Origin: JAMQPK01 sp963782595
GTDB taxonomy: Bacteria > Acidobacteriota > Vicinamibacteria > Vicinamibacterales > JAMQPK01
DNA length: 64,000 nucleotides
Assembly: GCA_963782595.1 (NCBI GenBank)
Contig: CAWAKJ010000005.1
Coordinates: 62,001 to 126,000 of the forward strand
Reading direction: 5' to 3'
The stretch's first letter is position 1; every line of letters starts with the position of its first letter. Below are positions 39,969 to 50,384 of the stretch, piece by piece. The position numbers and the translations under genes were made by a program. The notes under the pieces were generated by a model. That model saw only the letters and a program-made list of their open reading frames with translations, ran no database searches and had not been told where the DNA came from.

Positions 39969-42900
39969 ATGAGCACGATGCACGCGTCACTAAAGGTTCG
40001 CAGCTTCGCCATCACGCTCGCCACGATTGCCGCGATCCTGTTCTCCCTTCCAGCGTCGGCACAAACCCTTTACGGTTCCCTGGTTGGAAATGTCACCGAC
40101 GAAACCGGACTGGCTGTGCCCGGCGCCACTGTCAAGATCACCCACACCGAGACCAGCCAGACGCGCGAAGGGACGACCAACGCCACCGGGGGATACAACT
40201 TCCCGAACATCCCTACGGGTACCTACCAGGTAGACGTCACGCTGACTGGTTTCCAGTCGGCGGCATCCCGTGGCATTGCCGTCACGCAGAACTCGCAGGT
40301 TCGCGTCGATGTCCGGCTGACCGTCGGCGCGTTACAGGAAACCGTGCTCGTTTCGGGGACGGCGGCCGTGTTGCAGACCGAGAGCGCCGCCGTGCAGATG
40401 CAGACGACGAGCGAGCAGATCGTCAATCTGCCGACGGCCGGGCGGTCGTATCAGAGCTTTATTGGTCTGATGGCAGGTGTGGCGGCGCCCTACATGATCC
40501 AGGCGGGCGGTATCAATAATCCGGCGCGTTCGATGGGCGTGTCGATCAACGGCCAGCCGCCGAACAACACGCTGTTCAGAATCGACGGCGCTGCAGTGAC
40601 CAATCAGTGGTATCCGGACATCCAGTCCTACAGCCCGGCCCTCGAGGCGGTGGAAACGGTCAGCGTCGTCACTAACAGCTTCGACGCCGATCAGGGCATG
40701 GCGGGCGGCGCGGCGGTGAACGTGCAGGTGAAGAGCGGGACCAACAGCGTGAGCGGCTCGATGTTCGAATACCTGACGTCCTCGGCGCTCAAGAACCGGC
40801 CGTACTTCCTCCCCGCCGGCACCGCTAAGGGAAAGGATAACAAGAACATCTTCGGCGGCACGATCGGCGGGCCGATAGTGCGGAACAAGCTGTTCTTCTT
40901 CGTGAGCGTCGAGAGCGAAGTGCGGCGCGTCAAGGACGGCACAGTGCAGCTCGCCGAAGGTGAGGTGTCCACGGGCACGACCGGCCTCAACACGCTGGCA
41001 CCAGCCGATCTGAGAGCCGGGAATTTCGGCAATACGGGCACTGTTATCTACGATCCGCTGACGGGGACGGCAACGGGTACCAACCGCGTACCGTTTGCCT
41101 TTGCCAACTGTCCGGGCCTCTCCTCCACGACCGACCCGCGTTTTGCGAGCTGCAACTACATCCCGGAAAGCCGCATCAATCCGCTCTCGCGCCGGTTGCT
41201 GGCCGGGCTCGTGCTGCCGACGCTGCCGGGCTACACGGACAACTACTACGCGCGCGACAATTTCGAGTCGACGCTGCACAAGATCGACACGAAGCTGACG
41301 TGGACCCCGGGGAACCGGCTGAACCTGAACAACCGGGTCAGCTGGCTCACGAGCCGGCAGAACAGCCACGGCATCTTTCCGTCGCTCGACGGCGCCGAAT
41401 TCAACCCGCAGAGCGTCGGCCGACTGTGGCAGGCGAACATCACGAGCGGATCGGTGCTGGCCACCTCCATCCTGTCGCAATCGTTCGTCGTCGACGGTGT
41501 GTTCGGCTACACGCCCTATCACAGCTGGGTCGGACCTGAGGGACCGGAAGACGAATGCTGGGGCGACCACTTCGCGATTCCCAACGCCTGCCAGCCGCCG
41601 CGATCGCGCGACCGCGCAGCGCCGATGTTCAACATGGGCCCATGGGCGTTGGTGACGCCGAGCCAGATGCGCGACTACGCCGACAACCAGATGCAGTTCA
41701 GCGGCAACGCCGGCTGGACCAAAGGCACGCACAACGTGAAGTTCGGGTTCGATGTGCAGCGCAACTACCTGAATCACTACGAGACGGCGGTGCCGGTGTT
41801 CACGTTCAACGGCGGCGCCACCGCGCTGAGTGGCGGCACCTCGCCGAATACATTCAATCAGTTTGCCGATTACCTGTTAGGACTGCCGCAGTCGCGAAAC
41901 GCACAGGTGATGACGCCGCTCCTCGACACCAACGGTGCGAAGGGCGCGGAGTGGCCGGCGACGGTGCGGGGCTGGGCGTCGGGGCTCTACCTGCGCGACC
42001 AATGGCAGATCACACCCAAGATGACCGCGTCGGTGGGCGTCCGTTGGGAATATTACCCGTTCCCGACGCGCACCGATCGCGGGCTCGAGATGTTCGATTT
42101 CACCACGAATCTGCTGCAGGTATGCGGCATCGGCGCGGCGAACCCGCAGGTGTGCGACATCAAAGTCCAGAAGGATCTCTTCACGCCGCGGCTCGGCCTG
42201 GCGTACCGGCCGACCGACGATACGGTCATTCGCGTGGGGTTCTCGCGCAATCCTCAGAGCGATAACGCCATTACGAGAGTCGGTGGCATCGCGCAGGCCT
42301 TCCCGCAGATTATCGCCATTACCGAATCAGGTCCGAATACCTTCACACCCGGTCGGCTCGGTGACGACCGGTGTGCCGCTCGTGCCGGCGCTGGATCTGT
42401 CGACAGGTGTTGTCCGGCTGCCGGCCGGTGCGGGCGTGACCACGCTCGAAGGGGAATTCCAACGGGGCACGATTACGTCGTGGAACGTCACCGCGCAGAA
42501 GCTCTTCCCGCATTCCCTCAGCGTCACGGTCGGCTACGTCGCAAACCGCCAGAGCAATCAGACACGCGCCGTGAACCTCAACTACGGGCAGATCGGCGGC
42601 GGGGCGGCGAGCCAGCCGTTCAACCTGCCAAACCTTACCAACGGTCTCCGCACGACCGCTGGCATGACCGTCTTCCGGCCGTTGGGCAAGATCACCTACG
42701 ACTCGCTGCAGCTCAGCGTCTCGCGCCGGATGATCGCGGGCTTCCAGTTCACGTCGGCGTACACCTACGCACGTGCCATCGACTTGTGGGCGGGCAACAT
42801 CGCGATTCCGGAGTTCTACCACCTGAACAAAGCCACGCAGGGCGGCGGCTCATTCCAGGCCGCACGTGGCGGCACGAGCACGCCGCACAAGGTTGACGCC

Positions 42901-43476
42901 TCGGTGATTTATCAACTGCCGTTCGGCCCGGACCGGGCGCACCTGAATTCGGGCGGTGTGCTGGCGGCGATCGCCGGGGGCTGGCAGCTGGGCTCCACGT
43001 TCACGGCGTATTCCGGCGCACCATTTACGGTGACGTCGAGTACCACTTCGCTCAACGCCCCGGGGAATCCCCAGCTGGCCGACCAGGTGAAGGACAACGT
43101 TGAAATCTTTGGCGACGTCGGTCCGACGACACCGTACTTCGACGTCCTCGCATTCAAACCGGTGACCGATGTGCGGTTTGGCAACGCCGCGTTCAACAGC
43201 CTGCGCGGGCCCGGGGTGCGAAACTTCGACCTGAACTTAATCCGTACGCTGGGCATCGGGGGCTCAAAGACACTGCAGCTGAAGGTCGACATCTACAACG
43301 TGTTCAACAGGCCGACCTTCGCGAACCCGGGGAACCTGAACGTCTCGAACCTGCAGCTCAATGCGGATGGGACCGTGCGCAGTCTGAACGGATTCGGGGT
43401 CATCAACTCGACGCAGAGTTCCGGACGGGAATATTCGGAGCGCTACATCCGTCTTGGCCTGCGCATGGGGTTCTAG
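39969..43476 (+). pseudogene. TonB-dependent receptor (Oar-like) with one frameshift
   Basis: Together the two frames encode a complete receptor of about 1168 residues. The start ATG is preceded by AGGAGG 4 bp upstream and a signal peptide ending ASAQ. Domains: CarboxypepD_reg (~25-110: GSLVGNVTDETGLAVPGATVKI), plug (NLPTAGRSYQSFIGLMAG), barrel, C-terminal Phe. The first frame runs to 42896 but loses similarity near 42350; the second frame resumes at GSVTTGVPLVPALDLSTG and ends at 43476. Removing the single G at about 42351 (in CCCGG) joins them exactly (NTFTP|VGSVTTG). Either a sequencing error or a recent loss. The DUF1592 gene starts at the next base. Confidence 0.88.
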
Positions 43477-46074
43477 ATGCGCGCATCCTGGGTCCTGGTC
43501 GCGGGCGCCGCGATCGCTTCGGGTCTCTTGACCGGATCGACGCTGCTCGGTCAGGGCGGAGCGCCTGCGAGCGGGGAGTTCGAGCAGAACGTCCTGCCGG
43601 TGTTGTCGCGGAACTGCCTTCGATGCCACAGCGACCGGCAACTGGCCGGCAAGCTGAGCCTCGAAGGCTTCCGCGACGAGGCGTCGGCCCTGCGGCGGCC
43701 CGAGGTGTGGCAGAAAGTCCTCGATAAAGTGACGGCGGGGCAGATGCCTCCTCGCCCGGCCGCACCACTGCCGGCAGGCGATGTCGCAGCGGTGTCCGCG
43801 TGGATCACCAAATTGCCCGGTGTCTCGCCCGTACCTGCGAATGCGTCGGCGTCCGATCCTGGCCGCGTGACGGCGCGCCGCTTGAACCGCGCCGAGTACA
43901 ACAACACGGTTCGCGATCTGCTCGGCGTCACGCTGCGGCCGGCAGATGAATTCCCAATCGACGATTCCGGGTATGGGTTCGACAACATCGGGGACGTGCT
44001 GTCGCTGTCGCCGATGCTCATGGAAAAGTACGTCAACGCCGCGCGCGTCGTCGCGCGCGCGGCCGTCTTCGGCGAGGCCTATCCCGAAAAGCCCGGCCAG
44101 CTCATCGTTCTGACGCCCAAGAAGATGCAGGACGATCTGCACGCGAAGGGGAGCGAGACCCCGTATTCGATGCGCGGCACGCTCTACGCCACGTATCACT
44201 TCCCGGTGGACGGTGAGTACGAATTCCGGTGGCGGTATGGAAATTATCGCGGCCGCGGAAAGCCCGTCGGTCCGGGACGTCCGTTCGCGAGCGCGACTGC
44301 CGCGCCTGATACGCCGCTGCCATCTGCCGACGTCGATCAGCCGGCGACTCCGGCGGGCCCCGGGCGAGGGCGCGGTGCCGGAGCGGGGCCGAGACGCCCG
44401 CCTACCGACGAGGAGAGGAAGGCCCGCGAAGAGAAACTGCGTCAGGCGTTCCCGCCGATTCTGATGTCCTTCAGCATCGACGGCAAACAGGTCGCCACCG
44501 ACTACGTGGAAGGCGACGGCAACTACAACTACGCGCACGGCGACAACATCGCGCGCGTCAAAGTCGCGGCGGGCGATCACCAACTGCGGGTCTCATGGCC
44601 GGATCTCGCGAACCATCCGAATCCGTTCAGGCTCATCAATGCAGACGGTCGCCAGGAGCTGTTCGTCGATTACATGCGGATTCTCGGTCCGTACAATCCG
44701 GCAAGCGCCTCACCGACCGCCAACAAGAGGATTTTCGTGTGCGCCGAGAACTCGGCGCCGTGCGCGAAGCAGATCGTCACGAACCTGATGACCCGCGCAT
44801 ACCGGCGGCCCGCAACGCCGCAGGAAGTGCAGAAGCTGCTCGATATCGTGAACGACGTCCGCCGGCACGATCCGCTCGAGCACGCCGTTCAGCTGGCGAT
44901 TGAGGCCGTCCTCGTGTCGCCGAATTTCCTCTTCCGAGTCGAACGCGATCCAGGTGCGACAGGTGCAAGAGGTGCAACAGGTGCCGCCGATGCGACGGGC
45001 GCGAAGGTGCGGACGCCGTATGCGCTGAGCGACTACGAGCTCGCGTCGCGGCTGTCGTACTTCCTCTGGAGCAGCATGCCGGATGACGAGCTCTTCCGGC
45101 TCTCGGGAGAGAAGCGGCTGCACGATCCAGCGGTGCTGAGCGCCCAGGTGCGGCGGATGCTGCAGGATCCGAAGTCTTCGGCGCTGGTCGAGAACTTCGG
45201 CGAGCAGTGGCTGAACCTGCGCCTGATGGACCGTACGAAGCCCGACTCCGAGAAGTTTCTTTCGGTGGATGACGAGCTGCTCGACGACATGCGGAAGGAG
45301 ACGCTTCTCTTCATCGGCGCGGTCATGCGCGAGGACCGCAGCATTCTCGACTTCATCGACGGGCGGTTCACCTATCTCAACGGCTCGCTGGCGCGCTACT
45401 ACGGTATCAAGGGGGTCGACGGCGAATCGTTCCAACGCGTGGAGCTCGACGGGGAGCAGCGAAGCGGAATCGTGACACAGGGCTCAATCCTGGCGATCTC
45501 GTCCTACGCGACCCGCACTTCCCCGGTGCTACGGGGCAAGTGGGTCCTCGACAACCTGCTCGGCGCGGCGCCGCCTCCGCCGCCCGATAACATTCCGCCG
45601 CTGGAAGAGAAGGACCTCGGCACAAGCGCCTCGATGCGCGCACGGTTGGAGCAGCACCGTGCGAATCCGAGCTGCGCGATCTGCCACGATCAGATGGATC
45701 CAATCGGGTTCGCCCTGGAGAACTACGACGCCGCGGGCGCCTGGCGGGTGAAGGACGGCAACTTCGACCTCGATACGACGGGTACGCTCCCCGATGGACG
45801 ATCGTTCACCGGCGCGAAAGGGCTGAAGCAGCTGTTGAAGGCCGACTCGCCGGCGTTTGTGCGCCACTTCACCGAGAAGCTGATGACTTACGGCCTCGGG
45901 CGCGGACTCGAGCGCGGCGATCGACCCGTCGTCGATCAGATCGTGCGCACTGTGGCGGGTGACAACTACAAGTTCACGGCGATTGTGACGAGTGTCGTCA
46001 CGAGCCCGGCATTCAGGATGCGGTCTGGAGTGCCCGCCTCCGCGCGTAACGCGACGGCGGGGATGGCACAATAA
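43477..46074 (+). CDS. DUF1592/DUF1588/DUF1585 protein with cytochrome c domain
   Basis: An 865-residue exported protein with the planctomycete-type domain order: cytochrome c (CLRCH at 47-51, QMPPRPAAP), DUF1587 (RRLNRAEYNNTVRDLLGV), DUF1595 (ICAENSAPCAKQIV...AYRRPAT), DUF1592 (LSDYELASRLSYFLWSSMPDDELF), DUF1588 (TSPVLRGKWVLDNLLG, CAICHDQMDPIGFALENYD) and DUF1585 (FTEKLMTYGLGRGLERGD). The second CAICH could hold a further heme. Function is unknown; an oxidative role in the periplasm is inferred. A segment GATGARGATGAADATGA at ~494-510 is encoded by GGTGC nonamers. It abuts the receptor stop and is followed 9 bp later by its usual DUF1552 partner. Confidence 0.92.
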   Translation: MRASWVLVAGAAIASGLLTGSTLLGQGGAPASGEFEQNVLPVLSRNCLRCHSDRQLAGKLSLEGFRDEASALRRPEVWQKVLDKVTAGQMPPRPAAPLPAGDVAAVSAWITKLPGVSPVPANASASDPGRVTARRLNRAEYNNTVRDLLGVTLRPADEFPIDDSGYGFDNIGDVLSLSPMLMEKYVNAARVVARAAVFGEAYPEKPGQLIVLTPKKMQDDLHAKGSETPYSMRGTLYATYHFPVDGEYEFRWRYGNYRGRGKPVGPGRPFASATAAPDTPLPSADVDQPATPAGPGRGRGAGAGPRRPPTDEERKAREEKLRQAFPPILMSFSIDGKQVATDYVEGDGNYNYAHGDNIARVKVAAGDHQLRVSWPDLANHPNPFRLINADGRQELFVDYMRILGPYNPASASPTANKRIFVCAENSAPCAKQIVTNLMTRAYRRPATPQEVQKLLDIVNDVRRHDPLEHAVQLAIEAVLVSPNFLFRVERDPGATGARGATGAADATGAKVRTPYALSDYELASRLSYFLWSSMPDDELFRLSGEKRLHDPAVLSAQVRRMLQDPKSSALVENFGEQWLNLRLMDRTKPDSEKFLSVDDELLDDMRKETLLFIGAVMREDRSILDFIDGRFTYLNGSLARYYGIKGVDGESFQRVELDGEQRSGIVTQGSILAISSYATRTSPVLRGKWVLDNLLGAAPPPPPDNIPPLEEKDLGTSASMRARLEQHRANPSCAICHDQMDPIGFALENYDAAGAWRVKDGNFDLDTTGTLPDGRSFTGAKGLKQLLKADSPAFVRHFTEKLMTYGLGRGLERGDRPVVDQIVRTVAGDNYKFTAIVTSVVTSPAFRMRSGVPASARNATAGMAQ
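44953..45006 (+). repeat. Nonamer tandem repeat, GGTGCNACA type, inside the DUF1592 gene (6 units)
   Basis: Six 9-bp units, the first three nearly perfect (GGTGCGACA, GGTGCAAGA, GGTGCAACA). Because 9 is a multiple of 3 it adds Gly-Ala-Thr triplets, as in the NlpC/P60 lipoprotein. Confidence 0.78.
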
Positions 46075-46083
46075 GAGACTGAT

Positions 46084-47438
46084 ATGAAACAACTGTCCAG
46101 GCGAACCGTGATCCGAACGATGGGTGCGACCATTGCCCTGCCGTTTCTCGATGCGATGTATCCGGCGTTTGCGTCGCAGGCCGTCAGGAAATCGCTTTCA
46201 GCCAACCGCATGGCATTCCTCTACGTGCCGAACGGGATCGTCATGGAAGACTGGACGCCCGCCGGCGGGCCGTCGGTGCAGCGCCGCTCGGCGAGCTGCC
46301 ACGCATTTCCCGGGCGCTCGCGCCGTATCGCAATGACGTGCTCATGCTGACCGGTCTTACGTCGGACGCCGGCCGGGAGCACGGAGACGGTGGTGGGGAT
46401 CACGCCCGCGCCGGTGCGGCGTATCTGACGTGTGCGCATCCGCGGAAGACCTACGGGAAAGACATCAGGGCCGGCCTCTCAATGGATCAGGTGGCCGCGC
46501 GCCACCTCGAGGGTCAGACGCGGTTCGGATCGCTCGAGCTCGGCTGCGAAGAGGGCATCCAGGGCGGCAACTGCGACAACGGCTACAGCTGCGCCTACAG
46601 CAACAGTCTCTCCTGGCGAACCGAGAATACACCGAATCCACCCGAGATTCGGCCTCGCGCTGTCTTCGAGCGCATGTTCGGTGCCGCGGATCTGGAGAAA
46701 GATCCCGCGCGACGGCAGCGGTTCGGCAGCTACCGCCGGAGCATTCTCGACCTGGCGATGTCGGAAGCGCAGAGTTTGCAGAACACGCTGGGAGGCGACG
46801 ACCGCCGGAAGCTCGACGAGTATCTCTACGCGGTGCGTGATATCGAGAAGCGCATCCAGAACGCCGAGCGCAGCAACGTCGAGCGGGTGCCGGTCGATGC
46901 GCCGTCCGCGAGCGTGCCCGACGACTTCGCCGAGCACTCGCAGTTGATGTTCGATCTCATGGCGATCGCGTTCCAGACCGACATGACCCGCGTCATCACG
47001 GTGCTGCTCGCGATCGAGCAGAGTCCGAGGAACTATCCTGAAATCGGCATCACCGAAGGGCACCACGGGCTGACTCACCATTCGGGCGACAAGGCGAAGA
47101 TCGAGAAGGTGACGCAGATCAACGAGTACCACATCAAGCAGTTCCTCTATCTGCTCGAGAAGTTCAAGTCGATTCGCGACGGCGACGGCACGCTGCTCGA
47201 CAACTCGATGGTCGTCTACGGCAGCGGTCTCGCCGACGGCAATCAGCACCAGCACCACAATCTTCCGGTCGTGATTGCCGGCCGCGGTCGCGGGGCGATC
47301 CATCCCGGCCGCCACGTGCGCTACGCCGACGAGACGCCGATGGCCAACCTGTTCCTGTCGATGCTCGACCACATGGCCGTACCCATTGACAAATGGGGCG
47401 ACAGCACGGGCAGATTGAACGGTCTGTCAGATCTCTAG
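46084..47438 (+). pseudogene. DUF1552 protein with one frameshift
   Basis: Two frames together give a ~450-residue protein. The first part carries a Tat-like signal (LSRRTVIRTMGATIALPFLDAMYP) and VPNGIVMEDWTPAG. After about 46278 the frame changes: the continuing frame reads APLGELPRISRALAPYRNDVLMLTGLTSDAGRE and then the DUF1552 core (AHPRKTYGKDIRAGLSMDQVAARHL ... SDAGGDN-like end VYGSGLADGNQHQHHNLPVVIAGRG). Loss of one base near 46275-46279 explains the change. DUF1552 proteins are secreted partners of DUF1592 proteins with alkaline-phosphatase-like fold and unknown activity. Confidence 0.85.
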
Positions 47439-47589
47439 TCCGTCCCATTCCTCTATCATTGCCGCTGCCTGGCTGGCTCGTGGAGGCGTCCTCTGCGCTA
47501 CCATGGGGAACGCCCCGAGTATGACAGTTTGTCGTGGTTGCTTCGGGAAACTCGCTGTCGATCTTCGGCTTGCGATGAGAGGAAGGGTC

Positions 47590-48601
47590 ATGACGCGAAC
47601 GTGGTTCGTCGCTCTTGCGATGGCGTTTGGAACAGCAGCGATTGCGTTCTCCCAACAGGGCGCTCCGGCGCCTGCGGCGCCAGCCCAGGACGTGAATGTC
47701 TACTACGAGCTGGGCCCGGATTCGCAGTCGCATGACGGCGTGCCGCAAGGCGAGATGCGCGGTCCGTCCGTCATCCCCAGCCAGGCCTATCCGGGTACGC
47801 AGCACACCTACTGGGTGTACGTTCCGGCCCAGTACGATCGGTCGGTCCCGGCGAGCCTGATGATCTTTCAGGATGGTCAGGCCTTCAAGGACAGGGACGG
47901 GAGCATTCGGGTACCGAACGTGCTCGACAACCTGATCTACCGGCGGGAGATACCGGTGATGATCGAGCGTGTTCATCAATCCCGGCCGCACGCCGGAACA
48001 GCCCGAGCCGAATCCCAAGAACTGGGGCGATCGCGATACGAACCGGCCGACCGAGTACAACTCGCTCGACGACAAATACGCGCGCGTCATCGTGGACGAG
48101 CTGATGCCCGTCCTGTACAAGGAGTACAACATCTCGAAAGATCCCGAACGCCATGGGATTGGAGGCGCCAGTTCCGGTGCGATTGCGGCCTTCACCGTCG
48201 CGTGGCAGCGTCCCAATGACTTCCGGAAAGTGCTGAGCATCGTCGGCAGCTTCGTGAATCTCGGCGATCGTGGCGGCGACACGTATGCCGACATCGTGCG
48301 GAAGAGCGAGAAGAAGCCGCTTCGGGTGTTCCTGCAGGATGGGCGCAACGACAACCGTGGCACGGGACGAGGCGGTGGCTACGACCAGCGCCGCGACTGG
48401 TTCTTCCAGAACGTGCGTCTCATGCAGGCGCTCACCGAAAAGGGGTACGACGTCAACTACACGTGGGGGATGAACACACACGGCCAGCGCATGGGCGGTC
48501 CGATTCTGCCCGAGATGATGCGATGGCTCTGGCGCGACCATCCAGTCTCGACCGATCCGGACAACAAGGTCGAGCGCTCGTTCAACGCGCCTAAGAAGTA
48601 G
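47590..48601 (+). pseudogene. Exported Fes/IroE-like esterase (alpha/beta hydrolase) with one frameshift
   Basis: The first frame gives a signal peptide (from ATG 47590, GGAAGG before it) and the opening of an esterase (QAYPGTQHTYWVYVPAQYDRSVPASLMIFQDGQAF... NLIYRREIPVMI). The second frame, open from before 47969, continues VFINPGRTPEQPEPNPKNWGDRDTNRPTEYN and the nucleophile elbow GGASSGAIAAF. The junction MI|GVFINPG is restored by removing one A near 47966. The family cleaves ester bonds in siderophores or acetylated or feruloylated sugars; next to a pectin lyase the latter is more likely. The codon just before the lyase gene is its stop. Confidence 0.85.
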
Positions 48602-48611
48602 TACGTGACCC

Positions 48612-50384
48612 ATGCGAACGCCGTGTGCCCGCATCATCATTGCCGCCGCTCTCGTGGCAGCGATCGCTCGTCCGCAAGCGGATGAGACATTCAATCGCGG
48701 CGTGATTGCCGTCGTGACCGATGCGCGGCAGGCGTATATCGGATGGCGGTTGTTGAAAGACGATCCTGCCGGTGTGGCCTTCAACGTGTATCGCCGAACG
48801 GTGGGCGGCAACCCGGTGAAAGTGAATGCGGCGCCCGTCACCGCGTCGACCAACCTGGTCGATACGTCCGCTCAACTGGACCGGGAAAACAGCTGGTTCG
48901 TTCGCGCCATCATCAACGGGCGAGAACAGCAGGCCTCCGAAAGCGCCTCTCTCCAGGCCAACTCGCCCCCGAATCGCGTGCGCTCCATCAAGCTTCAGGG
49001 CGACTACCTGTTCAATCGCGTCGGCATCTGCGACCTCGACGGAGACGGGATTTTCGATTACGTGATCAAACAGCCCGGCGCCGGGCACGGGCTCGATCCG
49101 GGCACCATTCGCGAGAGTCCCGACACGTTCAAACTCGAGGCCTACAACGGCCGGACCGGCGCGTTCATGTGGCGCTACGACCTCGGCTGGAACATGAACA
49201 TGGGCGTCTGGTGGACGCCCTTCATCACAGGCGATTTCGATGGCGACGGCAAAGCCGAGGTGGCCCTGAAGATGGCGCCGTATGCGGCGACCAGACAGGA
49301 GGCCACCATCGCCGAGGGTGGATTCGTGCTCGAAGGGCCGGAGTACATCACCGTCCTGAACGGCATGACAGGGAAGGAAATCGCGCGCGCCGATTGGGTC
49401 GAGCGTGGCGATCCGGCGCGCTGGGGCGATCCGCGCGGCAATCGCGTCAATCGCAATCAGATTGGCGTGGCGAAGCTGGACGGCAAGCGGCAGAGCATCC
49501 TCGTCGCGCGCGGGACCTACACGATGATGTACGTGGACGCCTGGAATCTGGTTGACGGCAAGCTCGTGAAGGTGTGGCGCTGGTTTGGCGACGAGACTGA
49601 TCCACCCGTTCGCGGGCAGGGCGCGCACGGGATGCACGTCTACGATTTCGACGGCGATGGAAAGGAAGAGATCGCGCTCGGGTCCGTGATGGTGGACGAC
49701 AACGGAAAGACCATGTGGTCCAACGGCCTGGGACATCAGGATGTGTTCTACGTGGCCGACATCATGCCCGAACGGCCGGGCCTCGAGATCGCCTACGGCT
49801 ATGAGGATCGCCAGCCCGTCAATGGCATCCAGGTGGCCGATGCGCGGAACGGCCGGATGATCTGGGGACATCCGAATCCGACCACCCACATACACGATTG
49901 GGGAATGTTCGCCGATATCGATGCGTCCAACCCGGGCTATGAGTTCTACGCCGCGGAACAGAATCGGAAGCTCGGCCAGTTTCTCTATTCGGCGAGAGAT
50001 GGAAAGCTTCTCTCCACCACCGATCTGGGCTCCATTACACTGAATCCCGTGCACTGGCTCGACGGTCCGCAGAAGGTCTACAACATCTTCAGTTACCGCG
50101 GCGATACGACCACTCTGCACAGGTACGGAAGCGCCGACCCTGTCGACACGCTCGAGGGACGAATCGTGGCGATTGCCGATGTGGTGGGCGACTGGCGCGA
50201 GGAGTTGATTCTCACGAAAAATGGCGAGTTGCGGATCGCGACGACGACCGTGCCGTCAACGAGCCGTCACGTGACGCTGATGCAGGATGCGCTCTATCGC
50301 AACGATGTTGCCCACGCGTCGATGGGATATTTCTATCCACCCAACACCAGCGCTCCGCTGTTTCCTGAAATCTTCAAACGATGA
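48612..50384 (+). CDS. Rhamnogalacturonan lyase-like protein (PL11 type)
   Basis: A 590-residue exported protein with the eight-blade propeller pattern of PL11 lyases (YesW/YesX type), which cleave the rhamnose-galacturonate backbone of pectin by beta-elimination. Calcium-binding FG-GAP-like turns are frequent (DLDGDGIFDYV, GDFDGDGKAEVALKMAPY, DFDGDGKEEIALGS). The sequence GHQDVFYVADIMPERPGLEIAYGYE and the C-terminal SRHVTLMQDALYRNDVAHASMGYFYPP fit the family. An N-terminal fibronectin-like strand region (FNRGVIAVVTDARQAYIGWRLL) is normal. It starts 10 bp after the esterase and overlaps the next gene by 4 bp. Confidence 0.85.
   Translation: MRTPCARIIIAAALVAAIARPQADETFNRGVIAVVTDARQAYIGWRLLKDDPAGVAFNVYRRTVGGNPVKVNAAPVTASTNLVDTSAQLDRENSWFVRAIINGREQQASESASLQANSPPNRVRSIKLQGDYLFNRVGICDLDGDGIFDYVIKQPGAGHGLDPGTIRESPDTFKLEAYNGRTGAFMWRYDLGWNMNMGVWWTPFITGDFDGDGKAEVALKMAPYAATRQEATIAEGGFVLEGPEYITVLNGMTGKEIARADWVERGDPARWGDPRGNRVNRNQIGVAKLDGKRQSILVARGTYTMMYVDAWNLVDGKLVKVWRWFGDETDPPVRGQGAHGMHVYDFDGDGKEEIALGSVMVDDNGKTMWSNGLGHQDVFYVADIMPERPGLEIAYGYEDRQPVNGIQVADARNGRMIWGHPNPTTHIHDWGMFADIDASNPGYEFYAAEQNRKLGQFLYSARDGKLLSTTDLGSITLNPVHWLDGPQKVYNIFSYRGDTTTLHRYGSADPVDTLEGRIVAIADVVGDWREELILTKNGELRIATTTVPSTSRHVTLMQDALYRNDVAHASMGYFYPPNTSAPLFPEIFKR

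Noticed and set aside
47439..47589. Upstream extension of the esterase from a start near 47503
   Set aside because: The extra residues are not signal-peptide-like; the ATG at 47590 has a ribosome-binding site and a normal signal peptide.
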